A DNA stretch of 64,000 nucleotides from Photobacterium rosenbergii (GTDB lineage Bacteria > Pseudomonadota > Gammaproteobacteria > Enterobacterales > Vibrionaceae): the NCBI RefSeq assembly GCF_003026455.1, contig NZ_PYMB01000019.1, positions 1 to 64,000 on the forward strand. The letters are read 5' to 3'. The notes beneath the pieces were generated by a model. It was not told the origin of the DNA. It made no database searches and worked only from the letters and a program-made list of their open reading frames with translations. A program made the translations under genes and the position numbers. Positions 53,624 through 62,321 of the stretch are shown piece after piece (within the stretch, counting starts at the first letter, position 1; the number at the start of each line of letters is the position of its first letter).

Positions 53624-54727
53624 CTAACGTTTATGCCCAGTATGGAGTTTGTTTTCTAGGTAAATACTGTATCTCGACATACCAAAGCAGAATACCCAGA
53701 ACACTAGTGCCACGAAGACATAGCTTTCTGTTGCGAAGCCTAACCATTTAGGGTCGGTATTGGCTGCTTGGCCGATCCCAAGTACATCGAACATACCGAT
53801 AATGAGCACCAGGCTGGTGTCTTTAAACAACCCGATGAAGGTGTTAACAATGGCTGGAATGCTAATCTTTAGCGCCTGTGGAAGCACGATGAGGTACATT
53901 TTTTTCCAATAACTTAGCCCCAGCGCATCTGCAGCTTCATATTGCCCTGATGGAATGGCCTGCAAACCCCCACGTACCACTTCTGCCATGTAGGCCGCAC
54001 TGAACAGCACCACACCGATCAGTGCCCGAAACAATTTGTTGGTTTCAGTCTCTGCGTTGAGGAACAGTGGCAGCATGACAGATGCCATGAACAGGACGGT
54101 GATCAGCGGGACACCACGCCAGATCTCTATATAGACAGTACAGAGGCTACGGATCACCGGCATATTTGAGCGCCTGCCCAAAGCCAGTGCGATACCTATT
54201 GGTAGTGAAACCACTATGCCAACAATAGCGATGATCAGGGTGATTAAAAGCCCTCCCCACAAGTGGGTTTCCACAACAGGAAGGCCAAAAATGCCACCAT
54301 ATAGCAAGCCTGCGATGATGAAGGGGTAGATATTGACGAAGAAAAGCCAAATCCATGCCCGGCCGGGTGTTTTTTCAATGGCGAGCAGGGTAATGAATAT
54401 CGCGAGCGTGAAGTAGAACAGTTGAGGGCGCCATAATTCTTCCTGCGGATAAAACCCAAACATGAACTGATCGAAACGCACAGAGATAAACACCCAGCAA
54501 GCTCCATCCCGATGGCAGTCATCGCGGGTAGAGCCAACCCAATCGGCGTTGAGAAAGGCCCAGTCAACGATGTTCCACAATGCCACGATAGCAAGATAGC
54601 CAAGAATAAGGGTCAGGCAGGTGTTGATAGCATTGGAAAATAAATGCTTGCGTAACCAACCGACCATACCCACGGTATTGGCTGGTGGCGGCAAGTCTGG
54701 GCGAAATTGATGTTGATGCATTCCCAT
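53624..54727 (-). CDS. aapM: Amino-acid ABC transporter permease AapM
   Basis: 367 residues with several membrane helices and the permease-ATPase coupling loop EAADALGLSYWKKMYLIVLPQALK. The typical AapM insertion (long periplasmic segment between helices 1 and 2) is present. It pairs with AapQ. The gap to aapP is 17 bp and to aapQ 5 bp. Confidence 0.93.
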   Translation of the reverse strand: MGMHQHQFRPDLPPPANTVGMVGWLRKHLFSNAINTCLTLILGYLAIVALWNIVDWAFLNADWVGSTRDDCHRDGACWVFISVRFDQFMFGFYPQEELWRPQLFYFTLAIFITLLAIEKTPGRAWIWLFFVNIYPFIIAGLLYGGIFGLPVVETHLWGGLLITLIIAIVGIVVSLPIGIALALGRRSNMPVIRSLCTVYIEIWRGVPLITVLFMASVMLPLFLNAETETNKLFRALIGVVLFSAAYMAEVVRGGLQAIPSGQYEAADALGLSYWKKMYLIVLPQALKISIPAIVNTFIGLFKDTSLVLIIGMFDVLGIGQAANTDPKWLGFATESYVFVALVFWVFCFGMSRYSIYLENKLHTGHKR

Positions 54728-54732
54728 TCCTC

Positions 54733-55899
54733 CTAACGCTCAACCAGCGCAACTTTGCGGTTGTATATGTTCATGAGTAGAGACGTCAGCAAGCTGAGTG
54801 TGAGGTAAACCGCCATGGTCATGACGATGATCTCAATAGCTTGGCCGGTTTGATTGAGTGTCGTCCCTGCAAACACAGAGACCAGATCGGGATAGCCGAT
54901 TGCCATAGCCAATGATGAATTCTTGGTGAGGTTGAGGTACTGACTGGTCAATGGCGGGATGATGATCCTCAGGGCTTGAGGGATCACGACCAGACGTAAA
55001 GTTTTTCCTTGAGGTAACCCAAGCGACAAAGCTGCCTCAGTTTGACCGTGGCTGACGGCGTTGATCCCGGCACGGACAATCTCAGCTATGAATGATGCGG
55101 TATAGATGCTTAATGCCAACAGCAACGCTGCCAGTTCGGGGATAATGCCGATGCCTCCACGGAAATTGAAGCCTTTAAGGACTGGGGGCTCCATGTGGAC
55201 CGGTTGCCCACTGGCAAAGTAAGCGATGGTGGGGAGCACTATAAGCAGACTTAATGATACCCATAAAATGGGAGATTGCTGCCCTGAAGCCTTTTGCTTT
55301 CTTTTGGCATAAATGGTGTAGCTGATGCTCAGCACCACGGCGGTAATGAGCGCAAGGCCAATCCAGTAGGCGTTTTGTTCGAAAATAGGTTTGGCAATAT
55401 ACAGCCCCCTAACATTGAGGAACACACTCTCGCCGAAGCTAAGGCTGTTTCTCGGGGAGGGAAGGGCTTGTAGAACGGCGAAATACCAAAAGAAAATTTG
55501 CAGTAGCAGGGGGATATTGCGGAATGTCTCGATATAAACCGCAGCAAAACGGCTCACTAACCAGTTTGATGAAAGCCGGGCAATACCGATGACAAAGCCC
55601 AATATAGTCGCTAGGAAAATACCGAGTACAGAGACTAGGGCTGTATTGAGCAAGCCGACAAAAAAGGTTCGGCCATAACTGTAGGTTTCGTCGTAATCAA
55701 TCAGGCTTAACCCGATACCAAACCCTGCTTCCTGAGTGAGGAAGCCGAACCCTGTTGCAATACCGCGCTGATCCAAATTGGTCAGGGTGTTATTGATTAT
55801 CGAATAGATAACATAGGCCAGTGCTGCTGCAGCAAGTGCTTGGAACAGCAGGGCACGAAAGGTAGGGTTATAAAATAGACTTGTCTTCTTCGCTGCCAA
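54733..55899 (-). CDS. aapQ: Amino-acid ABC transporter permease AapQ
   Basis: 388 residues from TTG 55899. The coupling loop EAALSLGLPQGKTLRLVVIPQALR and multiple membrane helices are those of AapQ. The open frame extends to ATG 55947, but that ATG lies in the loop of a perfect 9-bp hairpin whose 5' arm mimics a ribosome site. TTG 55899 instead gives the family-like start AAKKTSLFYNPTFRALLFQ and has AGGA nine bases upstream. ATG 55929 is also possible. Partner of AapM. Confidence 0.85.
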   Translation of the reverse strand: MAAKKTSLFYNPTFRALLFQALAAAALAYVIYSIINNTLTNLDQRGIATGFGFLTQEAGFGIGLSLIDYDETYSYGRTFFVGLLNTALVSVLGIFLATILGFVIGIARLSSNWLVSRFAAVYIETFRNIPLLLQIFFWYFAVLQALPSPRNSLSFGESVFLNVRGLYIAKPIFEQNAYWIGLALITAVVLSISYTIYAKRKQKASGQQSPILWVSLSLLIVLPTIAYFASGQPVHMEPPVLKGFNFRGGIGIIPELAALLLALSIYTASFIAEIVRAGINAVSHGQTEAALSLGLPQGKTLRLVVIPQALRIIIPPLTSQYLNLTKNSSLAMAIGYPDLVSVFAGTTLNQTGQAIEIIVMTMAVYLTLSLLTSLLMNIYNRKVALVER

Positions 55900-55933
55900 A
55901 ACAACACATCCTGTGTAAAAGATTATCATGGCA

Positions 55934-55958
55934 GGAGGGGAAGCCATCGTTCCCCTCC
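55934..55958 (-). promoter_or_regulatory. Intercistronic hairpin between aapJ and aapQ
   Basis: Stem GGAGGGGAA (55934-55942 on the plus strand) with TTCCCCTCC (55950-55958), loop of seven. No T-run follows on the minus strand. Position and form fit an attenuator or mRNA-stabilising loop that makes binding-protein output exceed permease output. Confidence 0.78.
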
Positions 55959-55983
55959 AAATGGGTTAACATTTGCGACAGAA

Positions 55984-57141
55984 CTAGCGCATCGGTGGTG
56001 CGTATAGGAAACCACCATCATTCCATAGCGCGTTGGCTCCTCGTTTAATTTGAAGCGGTGAACTCATACCCACAGTACGCTCGAAGCTTTCACTATAGTT
56101 ACCCACTTGCTTGATGACTTGATAAGACCAATCGTCGTTTAGACCCAACCCTTTACCTTTCGGGCCGTCAACGCCAATCAAGCGTTTTATATTAGGATCG
56201 TTAGAATTTTTCATGTCATCGACATTGTGCGAGGACACACCCAATTCTTCAGCATTGATCATCGCATTGAGGGTCCACTTCACAATATTGAACCACTGAT
56301 CGTCCCCTTGGCGAACGGCTGGGCCTAATGGCTCTTTGGAGATGATATCTGGCAGAACCACGGCTGAAGATGGGTCTTGCAGGTTCAAACGAAGGGCATA
56401 TAAGCCTGATTGGTCAGTGGTGAGCACATCACAGCGACCTGCCTCGAAGCCTTTCACGGTTTGGGCTGCAGTGTCGAAAACCACTGGGGTATATTGCATT
56501 TCACGGTGACGGAAGTAATCGGCAAGGTTTAGCTCAGTTGTCGTACCTGATTGAACACATACAGCGGCACCATCAAGTTCACCCGCGCTCTCGACTTTGA
56601 GTTCTTTGCTGACCATGAAGCCCTGACCGTCATAGTAATTGACACCGGCAAAGTTGATCCCGAGTGCAGTATCACGGTGTAACGTCCAGGTTGTGTTACG
56701 GGATAACAGGTCGATTTCACCTGACTGGAGGGCGGTAAAGCGCTCTTTGGCGGTTAGCGGGATGTATTTCACTTTGGTTTTATCGCCGAGAACTGCAGCG
56801 GCAACCGCCTGGCAAAATTCGACGTCAATCCCTTCCCATTCCCCTTTCTCGTTAGGGTTGGAGAAACCGGGTAAGCCAGTTGTTACTCCACACTGAAGGT
56901 AGCCTTGTTTTTGAATTTGAGCGAGTGTACCAGAGCCAGTCGCTGATGCCGGTTTGTCACTGTCGTCTGCTGCTTCAACGGCTCCTCCTGATGTTTGGGC
57001 AAGTTGCTGCTCTAGGGTCTCGACTTTGTTCTGTAGCGATTGGATCATTTCTTTGTCTTGACTGCTACCACCACTATCACAGCCAGCAAGAATGAGAGCA
57101 AGAGTAGATACTGCCAAGGTAGAGGTAAGGGTTTGCTTCAT
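55984..57141 (-). CDS. aapJ: Amino-acid ABC transporter substrate-binding lipoprotein AapJ
   Basis: 385 residues. LAQIQKQGYLQCGVTTGLPGFSNPNEKGEWEGIDVEFCQAVAAAV is the AapJ binding-domain start; VGNYSESFERTVG near the end is family-typical. The N-terminus is unusual: lipobox LAGC makes it a lipoprotein, and a coiled coil (EMIQSLQNKVETLEQQLAQ) plus a low-complexity linker precede the binding domain. Typical AapJ is a soluble periplasmic protein of about 340 residues. ATG 57141 is the first Met. Confidence 0.9.
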   Translation of the reverse strand: MKQTLTSTLAVSTLALILAGCDSGGSSQDKEMIQSLQNKVETLEQQLAQTSGGAVEAADDSDKPASATGSGTLAQIQKQGYLQCGVTTGLPGFSNPNEKGEWEGIDVEFCQAVAAAVLGDKTKVKYIPLTAKERFTALQSGEIDLLSRNTTWTLHRDTALGINFAGVNYYDGQGFMVSKELKVESAGELDGAAVCVQSGTTTELNLADYFRHREMQYTPVVFDTAAQTVKGFEAGRCDVLTTDQSGLYALRLNLQDPSSAVVLPDIISKEPLGPAVRQGDDQWFNIVKWTLNAMINAEELGVSSHNVDDMKNSNDPNIKRLIGVDGPKGKGLGLNDDWSYQVIKQVGNYSESFERTVGMSSPLQIKRGANALWNDGGFLYAPPMR

Positions 57142-57347
57142 AATTACGTCCTGTTAATCCTTATCAAGAGAAATTGACGCTTCTTATCGTCATTATTCGC
57201 AGTTATCTCTAAAAGGGTGCCCCGTGATTTATCCATCTAATAAGCACTTTCTTTTAGCCAGAAAAAATAACTGTCTGTTTTTGTGTCAATATTTAGTATA
57301 GAAACAGTTTGAAATAGTTCTAGTTAATAAGTTGTTAACAATTGAGC

Positions 57348-57376
57348 AAAAAAAAGCCCCGCACAGGGCGGGGCTC
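57348..57376 (-). terminator. Terminator of the large peroxidase gene
   Basis: AGCCCCGC (57355-57362) with GCGGGGCT (57368-57375), then a T-run on the minus strand. Confidence 0.92.
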
Positions 57377-57413
57377 AAGTCATAGTGAAGTTACATTGCT
57401 ACGTTAGGATTCA

Positions 57414-59825
57414 CTAGCGGTAAACATTAAGGTTGATGGTTGCTACGTTAGACTCCTTACCACTGCTGTCTTTCACAGAGTAGGTAATGCTCATGTCGTA
57501 GTCCTTCAGTGGTGTCACTGTAATGCTACCGTCAGTGTGGATGTAGTAGCGACAATCGCGACTGCTAGGGGCATTGTGAATCACAATACTTCTTGGGTCG
57601 ATGTCGTAACTGCCAGCTACATCGTTATCGAGCGGCTTGATAGATGTCGAACGGCCGTATTTAGCTGAGAACGAATCATCTTTTGCTTCTAGGTAGCCTG
57701 CAGGCTCAGAACCTGAACCATAGTCACCACCACCGCTACCTGTACCGTAGTCAGAGTTCACGCCGTCTAGGAAAGGTTTAAGTGGTTCTAGACCTTTCGC
57801 AGCACGACCGTAAGCACCCACCATTGGAATTTCAATCCACTCTTCACGAGATGAACCATTCACATTGGTTTCAGCATAGTTCTCATCACCCTCTACACCA
57901 TTTGGAATGAACAGCTGTGGATGGTCAAATGGTGCTTTCTCTTGACGTACACGCTCATCCGTTAGGGCCTTCATAAAGGCAACCAGTGCTTTCTTCTCGT
58001 AATCCGTCAAATCTAGTTTACGAATATCAGGATCAAGGTTAGAAGAAATTTCACCAAAGCCAGATGAGTCACCAGGCTCTTCGCTAGTGCGGTTACCACC
58101 ACGGTTGTAGAACTCAACCACTTGCTCAAGTGTTGCCATACTACCATCGTGCATATAAGGACCGGTTAGCTCAATGTTACGTAGGCCCGGTGTTTTGAAT
58201 GCACCATCAACAGCACTCTTCTCTTTGCCTTTAACCAAACGGTTCTTCAAGCGATTGGTTTGTTGGGCTGAATTACAAGGATCTTGTTCAAAAACGAAGG
58301 CTTCAAAAGTACATGGATCAACTTCAAAGTTATCAGGCACATTGTTACCTAGCAGTTTTTCAAAGTATTGCTTGGTATGAGATAGTGGGTTACCCCATGG
58401 GTCTTTACCGCCTAAACCAAGATCTTCTTTGGTTGGTGTCACACCAATGTTGTAGAAGCCGTTGTCGTAGAGTGAAATGGTTTCATCACCCATGTGCATC
58501 CGTTCAACAAGACCTTCTTCCTGCTCTTCAGCAATCAAGTGGGTCATGGCTTTCGAGAACTCAGGGCCGCTGTGACAATTCACACACTTACCTTTGTCAA
58601 CGAAGACTTCCATACCGTATTTTTCAAGATCACTCAGTGCGTACTTGTCACCATCCATATAGCGGTCGAAGCGTGAATCATCAGAAATCAACGTTGCTTC
58701 GTAAAGCTGGATAGCCAAGCCCCAGAATAGGCTGAAGTTCTCTTCCATCTGGTTGTAGCCACCAAAGTCTTGGTTAGAGCCCCACCATTCAATTTTGAAC
58801 GCATCTTTGATCATGTCTTCGTAGCGGGTGCGAAGACCGTCGTTCGGATAGCTAGAGTCATAACCCAACACGCTGTCTGAACGGTCAACCTGCTGCAAGC
58901 CCAGAGGTTTCAAGCCCATTAGCTTTCTACCCATATCTTTGAAGGCTTTGTCAGCACAAGTCATCTCAAAGGCACTACCCGGAGGACCTACTGCCTGAGA
59001 GGCCGCACTGGAGTTAATCAAGTTAACTTCTTTCAAGCTTACATATTCGGTGTAAGGGTCGAAATGCAGAACTTTGGCGTTTTCGTTACGGCGACCAAAT
59101 GGGTCAACACCGTTGAACACGTTATTTGCTCGACCATCCCAGAAGTTTCGGAAGTTAAAAATGGCATTGATGACAGTCGGCGTGTTACGAGGCTCGACCC
59201 GGCGTGTTGCTACACCACCGACATGGAATATGTCCGTGACGAGTTCACAACCTTCACGGCGGTCAGAGTACCTTGGATCGCCATAAGTACCCCCATAGAG
59301 CTCGTCAAAGACGGCGCCAAATACCCCTTGTGAAGAAACGACATCATCGCTATCGAATAGTACTTCTGACTCACGATTATCAGGATCGGCGTAAACACGG
59401 AACGGGAAGTCATTCGGTACTAACGTGTAGTTTGGACCACCCTGACCAGTTCGTGTTGGGTCAAAGATTGATTGTTTAGTTTCATCGACATTATTGATCC
59501 CAGGACTGATTTGGTTCTTGGTTCGGTTATCGGCACCGGCATTGTAGTGACAGCTACCACAGGATTGGCCCTGACTACCTGCCTGCATGTCCCAGAACAA
59601 TGCTTTACCGAGTTTGATTGCTGCTTTTTCGTCTTTTATGTATTCATCGAGCCCTGGTACAGGAGCCGGTTTAATACCTTTGAGCGAGCCGAGGCCAGAA
59701 AAATCTGGACCTTCGACTTCTTCTTCGGCATGAACACTGGCAATACCGGTAGCCAACCCAAATAGTGAAGCTGCTACTAAGGCTGTTAGTCGATGACGTT
59801 TATATAACGTTTTGTTGTTCATCAC
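57414..59825 (-). CDS. Large di-haem peroxidase-like protein with Ig-like tail
   Basis: 803 residues, signal peptide cut after GIASVHA. Two CXXCH haem sites (CGSCH at 89-93 and CVNCH near 412) in the cytochrome c peroxidase/MauG arrangement, with the second-domain motif FKTPGLRNIELTGPYMHDGSMATLEQVVEFYNRGG. Large insertions make it more than twice the length of typical members. After about residue 690 a Gly/Ser/Tyr-rich linker leads to a C-terminal beta domain of about 90 residues resembling Ig/cadherin-like repeats (GSITVTPLKDYDMSITYSVKDSSG). It should be periplasmic or secreted; the substrate is unknown. Confidence 0.85.
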   Translation of the reverse strand: MMNNKTLYKRHRLTALVAASLFGLATGIASVHAEEEVEGPDFSGLGSLKGIKPAPVPGLDEYIKDEKAAIKLGKALFWDMQAGSQGQSCGSCHYNAGADNRTKNQISPGINNVDETKQSIFDPTRTGQGGPNYTLVPNDFPFRVYADPDNRESEVLFDSDDVVSSQGVFGAVFDELYGGTYGDPRYSDRREGCELVTDIFHVGGVATRRVEPRNTPTVINAIFNFRNFWDGRANNVFNGVDPFGRRNENAKVLHFDPYTEYVSLKEVNLINSSAASQAVGPPGSAFEMTCADKAFKDMGRKLMGLKPLGLQQVDRSDSVLGYDSSYPNDGLRTRYEDMIKDAFKIEWWGSNQDFGGYNQMEENFSLFWGLAIQLYEATLISDDSRFDRYMDGDKYALSDLEKYGMEVFVDKGKCVNCHSGPEFSKAMTHLIAEEQEEGLVERMHMGDETISLYDNGFYNIGVTPTKEDLGLGGKDPWGNPLSHTKQYFEKLLGNNVPDNFEVDPCTFEAFVFEQDPCNSAQQTNRLKNRLVKGKEKSAVDGAFKTPGLRNIELTGPYMHDGSMATLEQVVEFYNRGGNRTSEEPGDSSGFGEISSNLDPDIRKLDLTDYEKKALVAFMKALTDERVRQEKAPFDHPQLFIPNGVEGDENYAETNVNGSSREEWIEIPMVGAYGRAAKGLEPLKPFLDGVNSDYGTGSGGGDYGSGSEPAGYLEAKDDSFSAKYGRSTSIKPLDNDVAGSYDIDPRSIVIHNAPSSRDCRYYIHTDGSITVTPLKDYDMSITYSVKDSSGKESNVATINLNVYR

Positions 59826-60231
59826 TCACCCCTAACGTCCATTACGAAATGTTGCTTTTATGTACGAGAAGTCCTCGTGCAATAAAGATGGGTGAAATTT
59901 GCGGTCTTAATTATCACTTTTGTGAATCGTACAAATGGCAAAAAAAGCGCACTAATACTTTTGAGCAACGGGATGTTCGTAAATTGGAAGGGCGTATAAA
60001 AATGATACAGTTCTTAAAAATAAACGAATGAAATAATAAGCAAGTACAAAGAAAAAATGAATGATATTGAGGGAAGGGGAGGCTTTCAAATTGAATAATA
60101 ACAAGGTGTTATTTTAAATTTGGCTTAAAAGTGGAACAAGGGTGTTGAATTTGCACAATTAATAATTGATACAACAGTGTGGAAATTTTCTTGGAAGGTT
60201 GAATAGGATGTTTTGAATGAGAACAAAAAAT
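59826..60231. other. Intergenic region upstream of the large peroxidase gene
   Basis: No supported gene. A small dyad AATAACA (60097-60103) and TGTTATT (60107-60113) is present; no clear promoter is apparent. Confidence 0.4.
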
Positions 60232-60259
60232 AAAAAGCACAGCGAGGCTGTGCTTTTTT
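60232..60259 (-). terminator. Terminator of the OFA transporter gene
   Basis: AAAAAGCACAGC, loop GAG, GCTGTGCTTTTT; usable on both strands. Confidence 0.92.
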
Positions 60260-60279
60260 ATGATTTGGGGTAGAGATAA

Positions 60280-61503
60280 TTAGGCGTTTGCCAGTTTCTT
60301 CTCTAGTGCTTCTGCATCAACAGGCTTAGTGACAACAGAAAGAAGTACGTTAATAGCCAGCATTACTGCACAAATTGTGTACGCTAGGGTGTAGTTACCC
60401 GTTGTACCCATTGCGATTGCTGTGATAGCAGAACCGATAAAACCACTTACACCCCAAGCTGTGTAAAGTACACCGAAGTTCGCGCCGTAGTTTTTCAGGC
60501 CGTAGAACTCAGCCGTTAGCGTTGGGAATACCGCCAGTAGCGTACCGTAACCAACACCCGCAAGCGCTGCACCAACCATTAGGGTGAAGCTTGAATCAAA
60601 GCTTGCAAACAGCGCCATGTTGATGCCCTGCATGATAAATGCAATTGTCAGGGTACGTAGGCCGCCAATTTTATCTGCAAGGATACCAGCAGCAACACGA
60701 CCACCAGAGTTGAAGATAGAAAGAACAACAACTAGGAAGGCAGCTTCTGTGATGTTGGCTTGCTGAGAGGCAATCAGCGTGATGTTACCAATCACCATTA
60801 GGCCTGCAGAAGAAGCCAGTGCAAACATGATCCACAGTGAGTAGAACTGAGGTGTTTTTAGCATCGCACGCCATTGGATATCTACTGGCTTAGAGGCTTT
60901 AGCTTTGTAGTTAGCTGGTACCTGAGGTTGGTAACCTGCTGGTGGGTTCGTGATAGTGCTTGCCAATGGAACAGTGATAAGCAGAATCGCAACACCTAGG
61001 ATCAGGAAGCTAGTGCTGATGCCGAATGAGTCAATAAGTAGAGACGTTAGTGGTGCAAGGTATACCGCAGCAAGACCGAAACCGGCTGCGATTAGGCCGT
61101 TTACCAAACCTTTCTTAGAAGGGTGGAACCACTTCATTGCCGAAGGGGCAAGACATGCGTAGCCGAAGCCGATACCTGCACCTGTCATTAGGCCAAAAGT
61201 GATAAGCAGTAGCAGAGGGCTAGTGGCAAAGCTTGAAATGATCATGCCTGAACCAACAAGGACAGTACCCAGGATAAGGATCTTACGTGGGCCCATTTTG
61301 TCTTGAAGTACACCAGCTACCAATAGTGATAAAGCAAAAGTGATTACAGCAACTGAGTATGGCATAGAAGCATCTGCATCAGACCAGCCCATATCTAGAA
61401 CGAGTGCTTGCTTGAATACACTCCAAGCATACAGGATTCCCATACATAGGTTGATACAGAAACCTGCCAGCAGGATCTGTTTTGCTTTATCGAATTTAGT
61501 CAT
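60280..61503 (-). CDS. OFA-family MFS transporter (oxalate/formate antiporter-like)
   Basis: 407 residues, 12 membrane helices. GMYAW-type LCMGILYAWSVFKQAL at the N-terminus and GAGIGFGYACLAPSAMKWF are hallmarks of the OFA group, which exchanges small carboxylates. The substrate is not fixed by sequence. GTG at 61518 would add five residues; ATG 61503 has AGAGAAAACA upstream and is used. Confidence 0.87.
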   Translation of the reverse strand: MTKFDKAKQILLAGFCINLCMGILYAWSVFKQALVLDMGWSDADASMPYSVAVITFALSLLVAGVLQDKMGPRKILILGTVLVGSGMIISSFATSPLLLLITFGLMTGAGIGFGYACLAPSAMKWFHPSKKGLVNGLIAAGFGLAAVYLAPLTSLLIDSFGISTSFLILGVAILLITVPLASTITNPPAGYQPQVPANYKAKASKPVDIQWRAMLKTPQFYSLWIMFALASSAGLMVIGNITLIASQQANITEAAFLVVVLSIFNSGGRVAAGILADKIGGLRTLTIAFIMQGINMALFASFDSSFTLMVGAALAGVGYGTLLAVFPTLTAEFYGLKNYGANFGVLYTAWGVSGFIGSAITAIAMGTTGNYTLAYTICAVMLAINVLLSVVTKPVDAEALEKKLANA

Positions 61504-61837
61504 TGTTTTCTCTATCACTACAAGGGAAACAGTATGAACTTCATACTGTGCTCAAAAAAAATTGTGCTTTATTAACAAAAGTTGATTGTCATTAAAGGTG
61601 CGCGGATTCTATCAACATTTTTTGAATAGGAAACCGCTAGAAATATCTAGTTACAATTGTTTCGGCGGTGATTCGGTCTATTCACATTCTGTTAATATGG
61701 CTATTTCTTAATATTCAATGGTTTATATGGGGTTATTTCAGGGGTTACATGGTATGTAGAAAGTGTGAATTTATGTCCACCTCACAGAGTGTAAACCTGT
61801 GAAGTGAACATATTCGACATGTTGGGATACGGCAGGA
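61504..61837. promoter_or_regulatory. Region upstream of the OFA gene with an imperfect palindrome
   Basis: It holds a 14-bp inverted repeat, TGTCCACCTCACAG (61774-61787) and CTGTGAAGTGAACA (61797-61810), matching at 12 of 14 bases around a 9-bp centre. It is either an operator or the 3' hairpin of the ydcH transcript. Confidence 0.45.
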
Positions 61838-62074
61838 TCAGTGTGAAAGAATACTGTAGATTTTGTCTTTCAGCTGGACGCGTTCTAATTTGAGTTGAGT
61901 GAAGTGATGATCGTCTGTGGGAACGTTGTTACCTTCGAGGCCTCTTATTTTGTGATCTAACTGATGGTAACGGTCAGCCATTTGTTTGAAGTGTTGGTCG
62001 GATTGTTTTAGTTCCTTGATTCTATCTTGGTGTTCAGGGTACTCGATAAACAGTGCATGATTTTCACCTAACAT
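61838..62074 (-). CDS. YdcH/DUF465 family small protein
   Basis: 78 residues, a helical hairpin. FIEYPEHQDRIKELKQSDQHFKQMADRYHQLDHKIRGLEG and LKLERVQLKDKIYSIL match DUF465/YdcH. Function unknown; family members are small cytoplasmic proteins. It starts at ATG 62074 and is convergent with no gene; the next gene upstream, gltS, is on the same strand after a terminator. Confidence 0.88.
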   Translation of the reverse strand: MLGENHALFIEYPEHQDRIKELKQSDQHFKQMADRYHQLDHKIRGLEGNNVPTDDHHFTQLKLERVQLKDKIYSILSH

Positions 62075-62282
62075 ATTGATACTCCCACGCTCTTCATAAT
62101 CCTACCGAATTAGACGATAGGTACAGATTCAACGTAAAGCCACAGAGGCGTGTGGCCATTGACTAAGCGCACCCCAAACGAGAGATGATAGTTATTCTGA
62201 TATTGTTATAAAGCCAAGTTGATGTACCCATCAACCTTCAAACTAAGGCCAATAAATTAATAATAGCTGGGAGATGCCGAAC

Positions 62283-62312
62283 GGCAAAGCCGGACCTGGC
62301 AAGGTCCGGCTT
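62283..62312 (-). terminator. Terminator of gltS
   Basis: AAGCCGGACCT (62287-62297) with AGGTCCGGCTT (62302-62312), loop GGCA. The T-run on the minus strand is weak (TTTGCC). Confidence 0.75.
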
Positions 62313-62321
62313 GGAGGGTGT

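Noticed and set aside
55900..55947. ATG 55947 as aapQ start
   Set aside because: The ATG sits in a hairpin loop and its apparent ribosome site is the hairpin arm.
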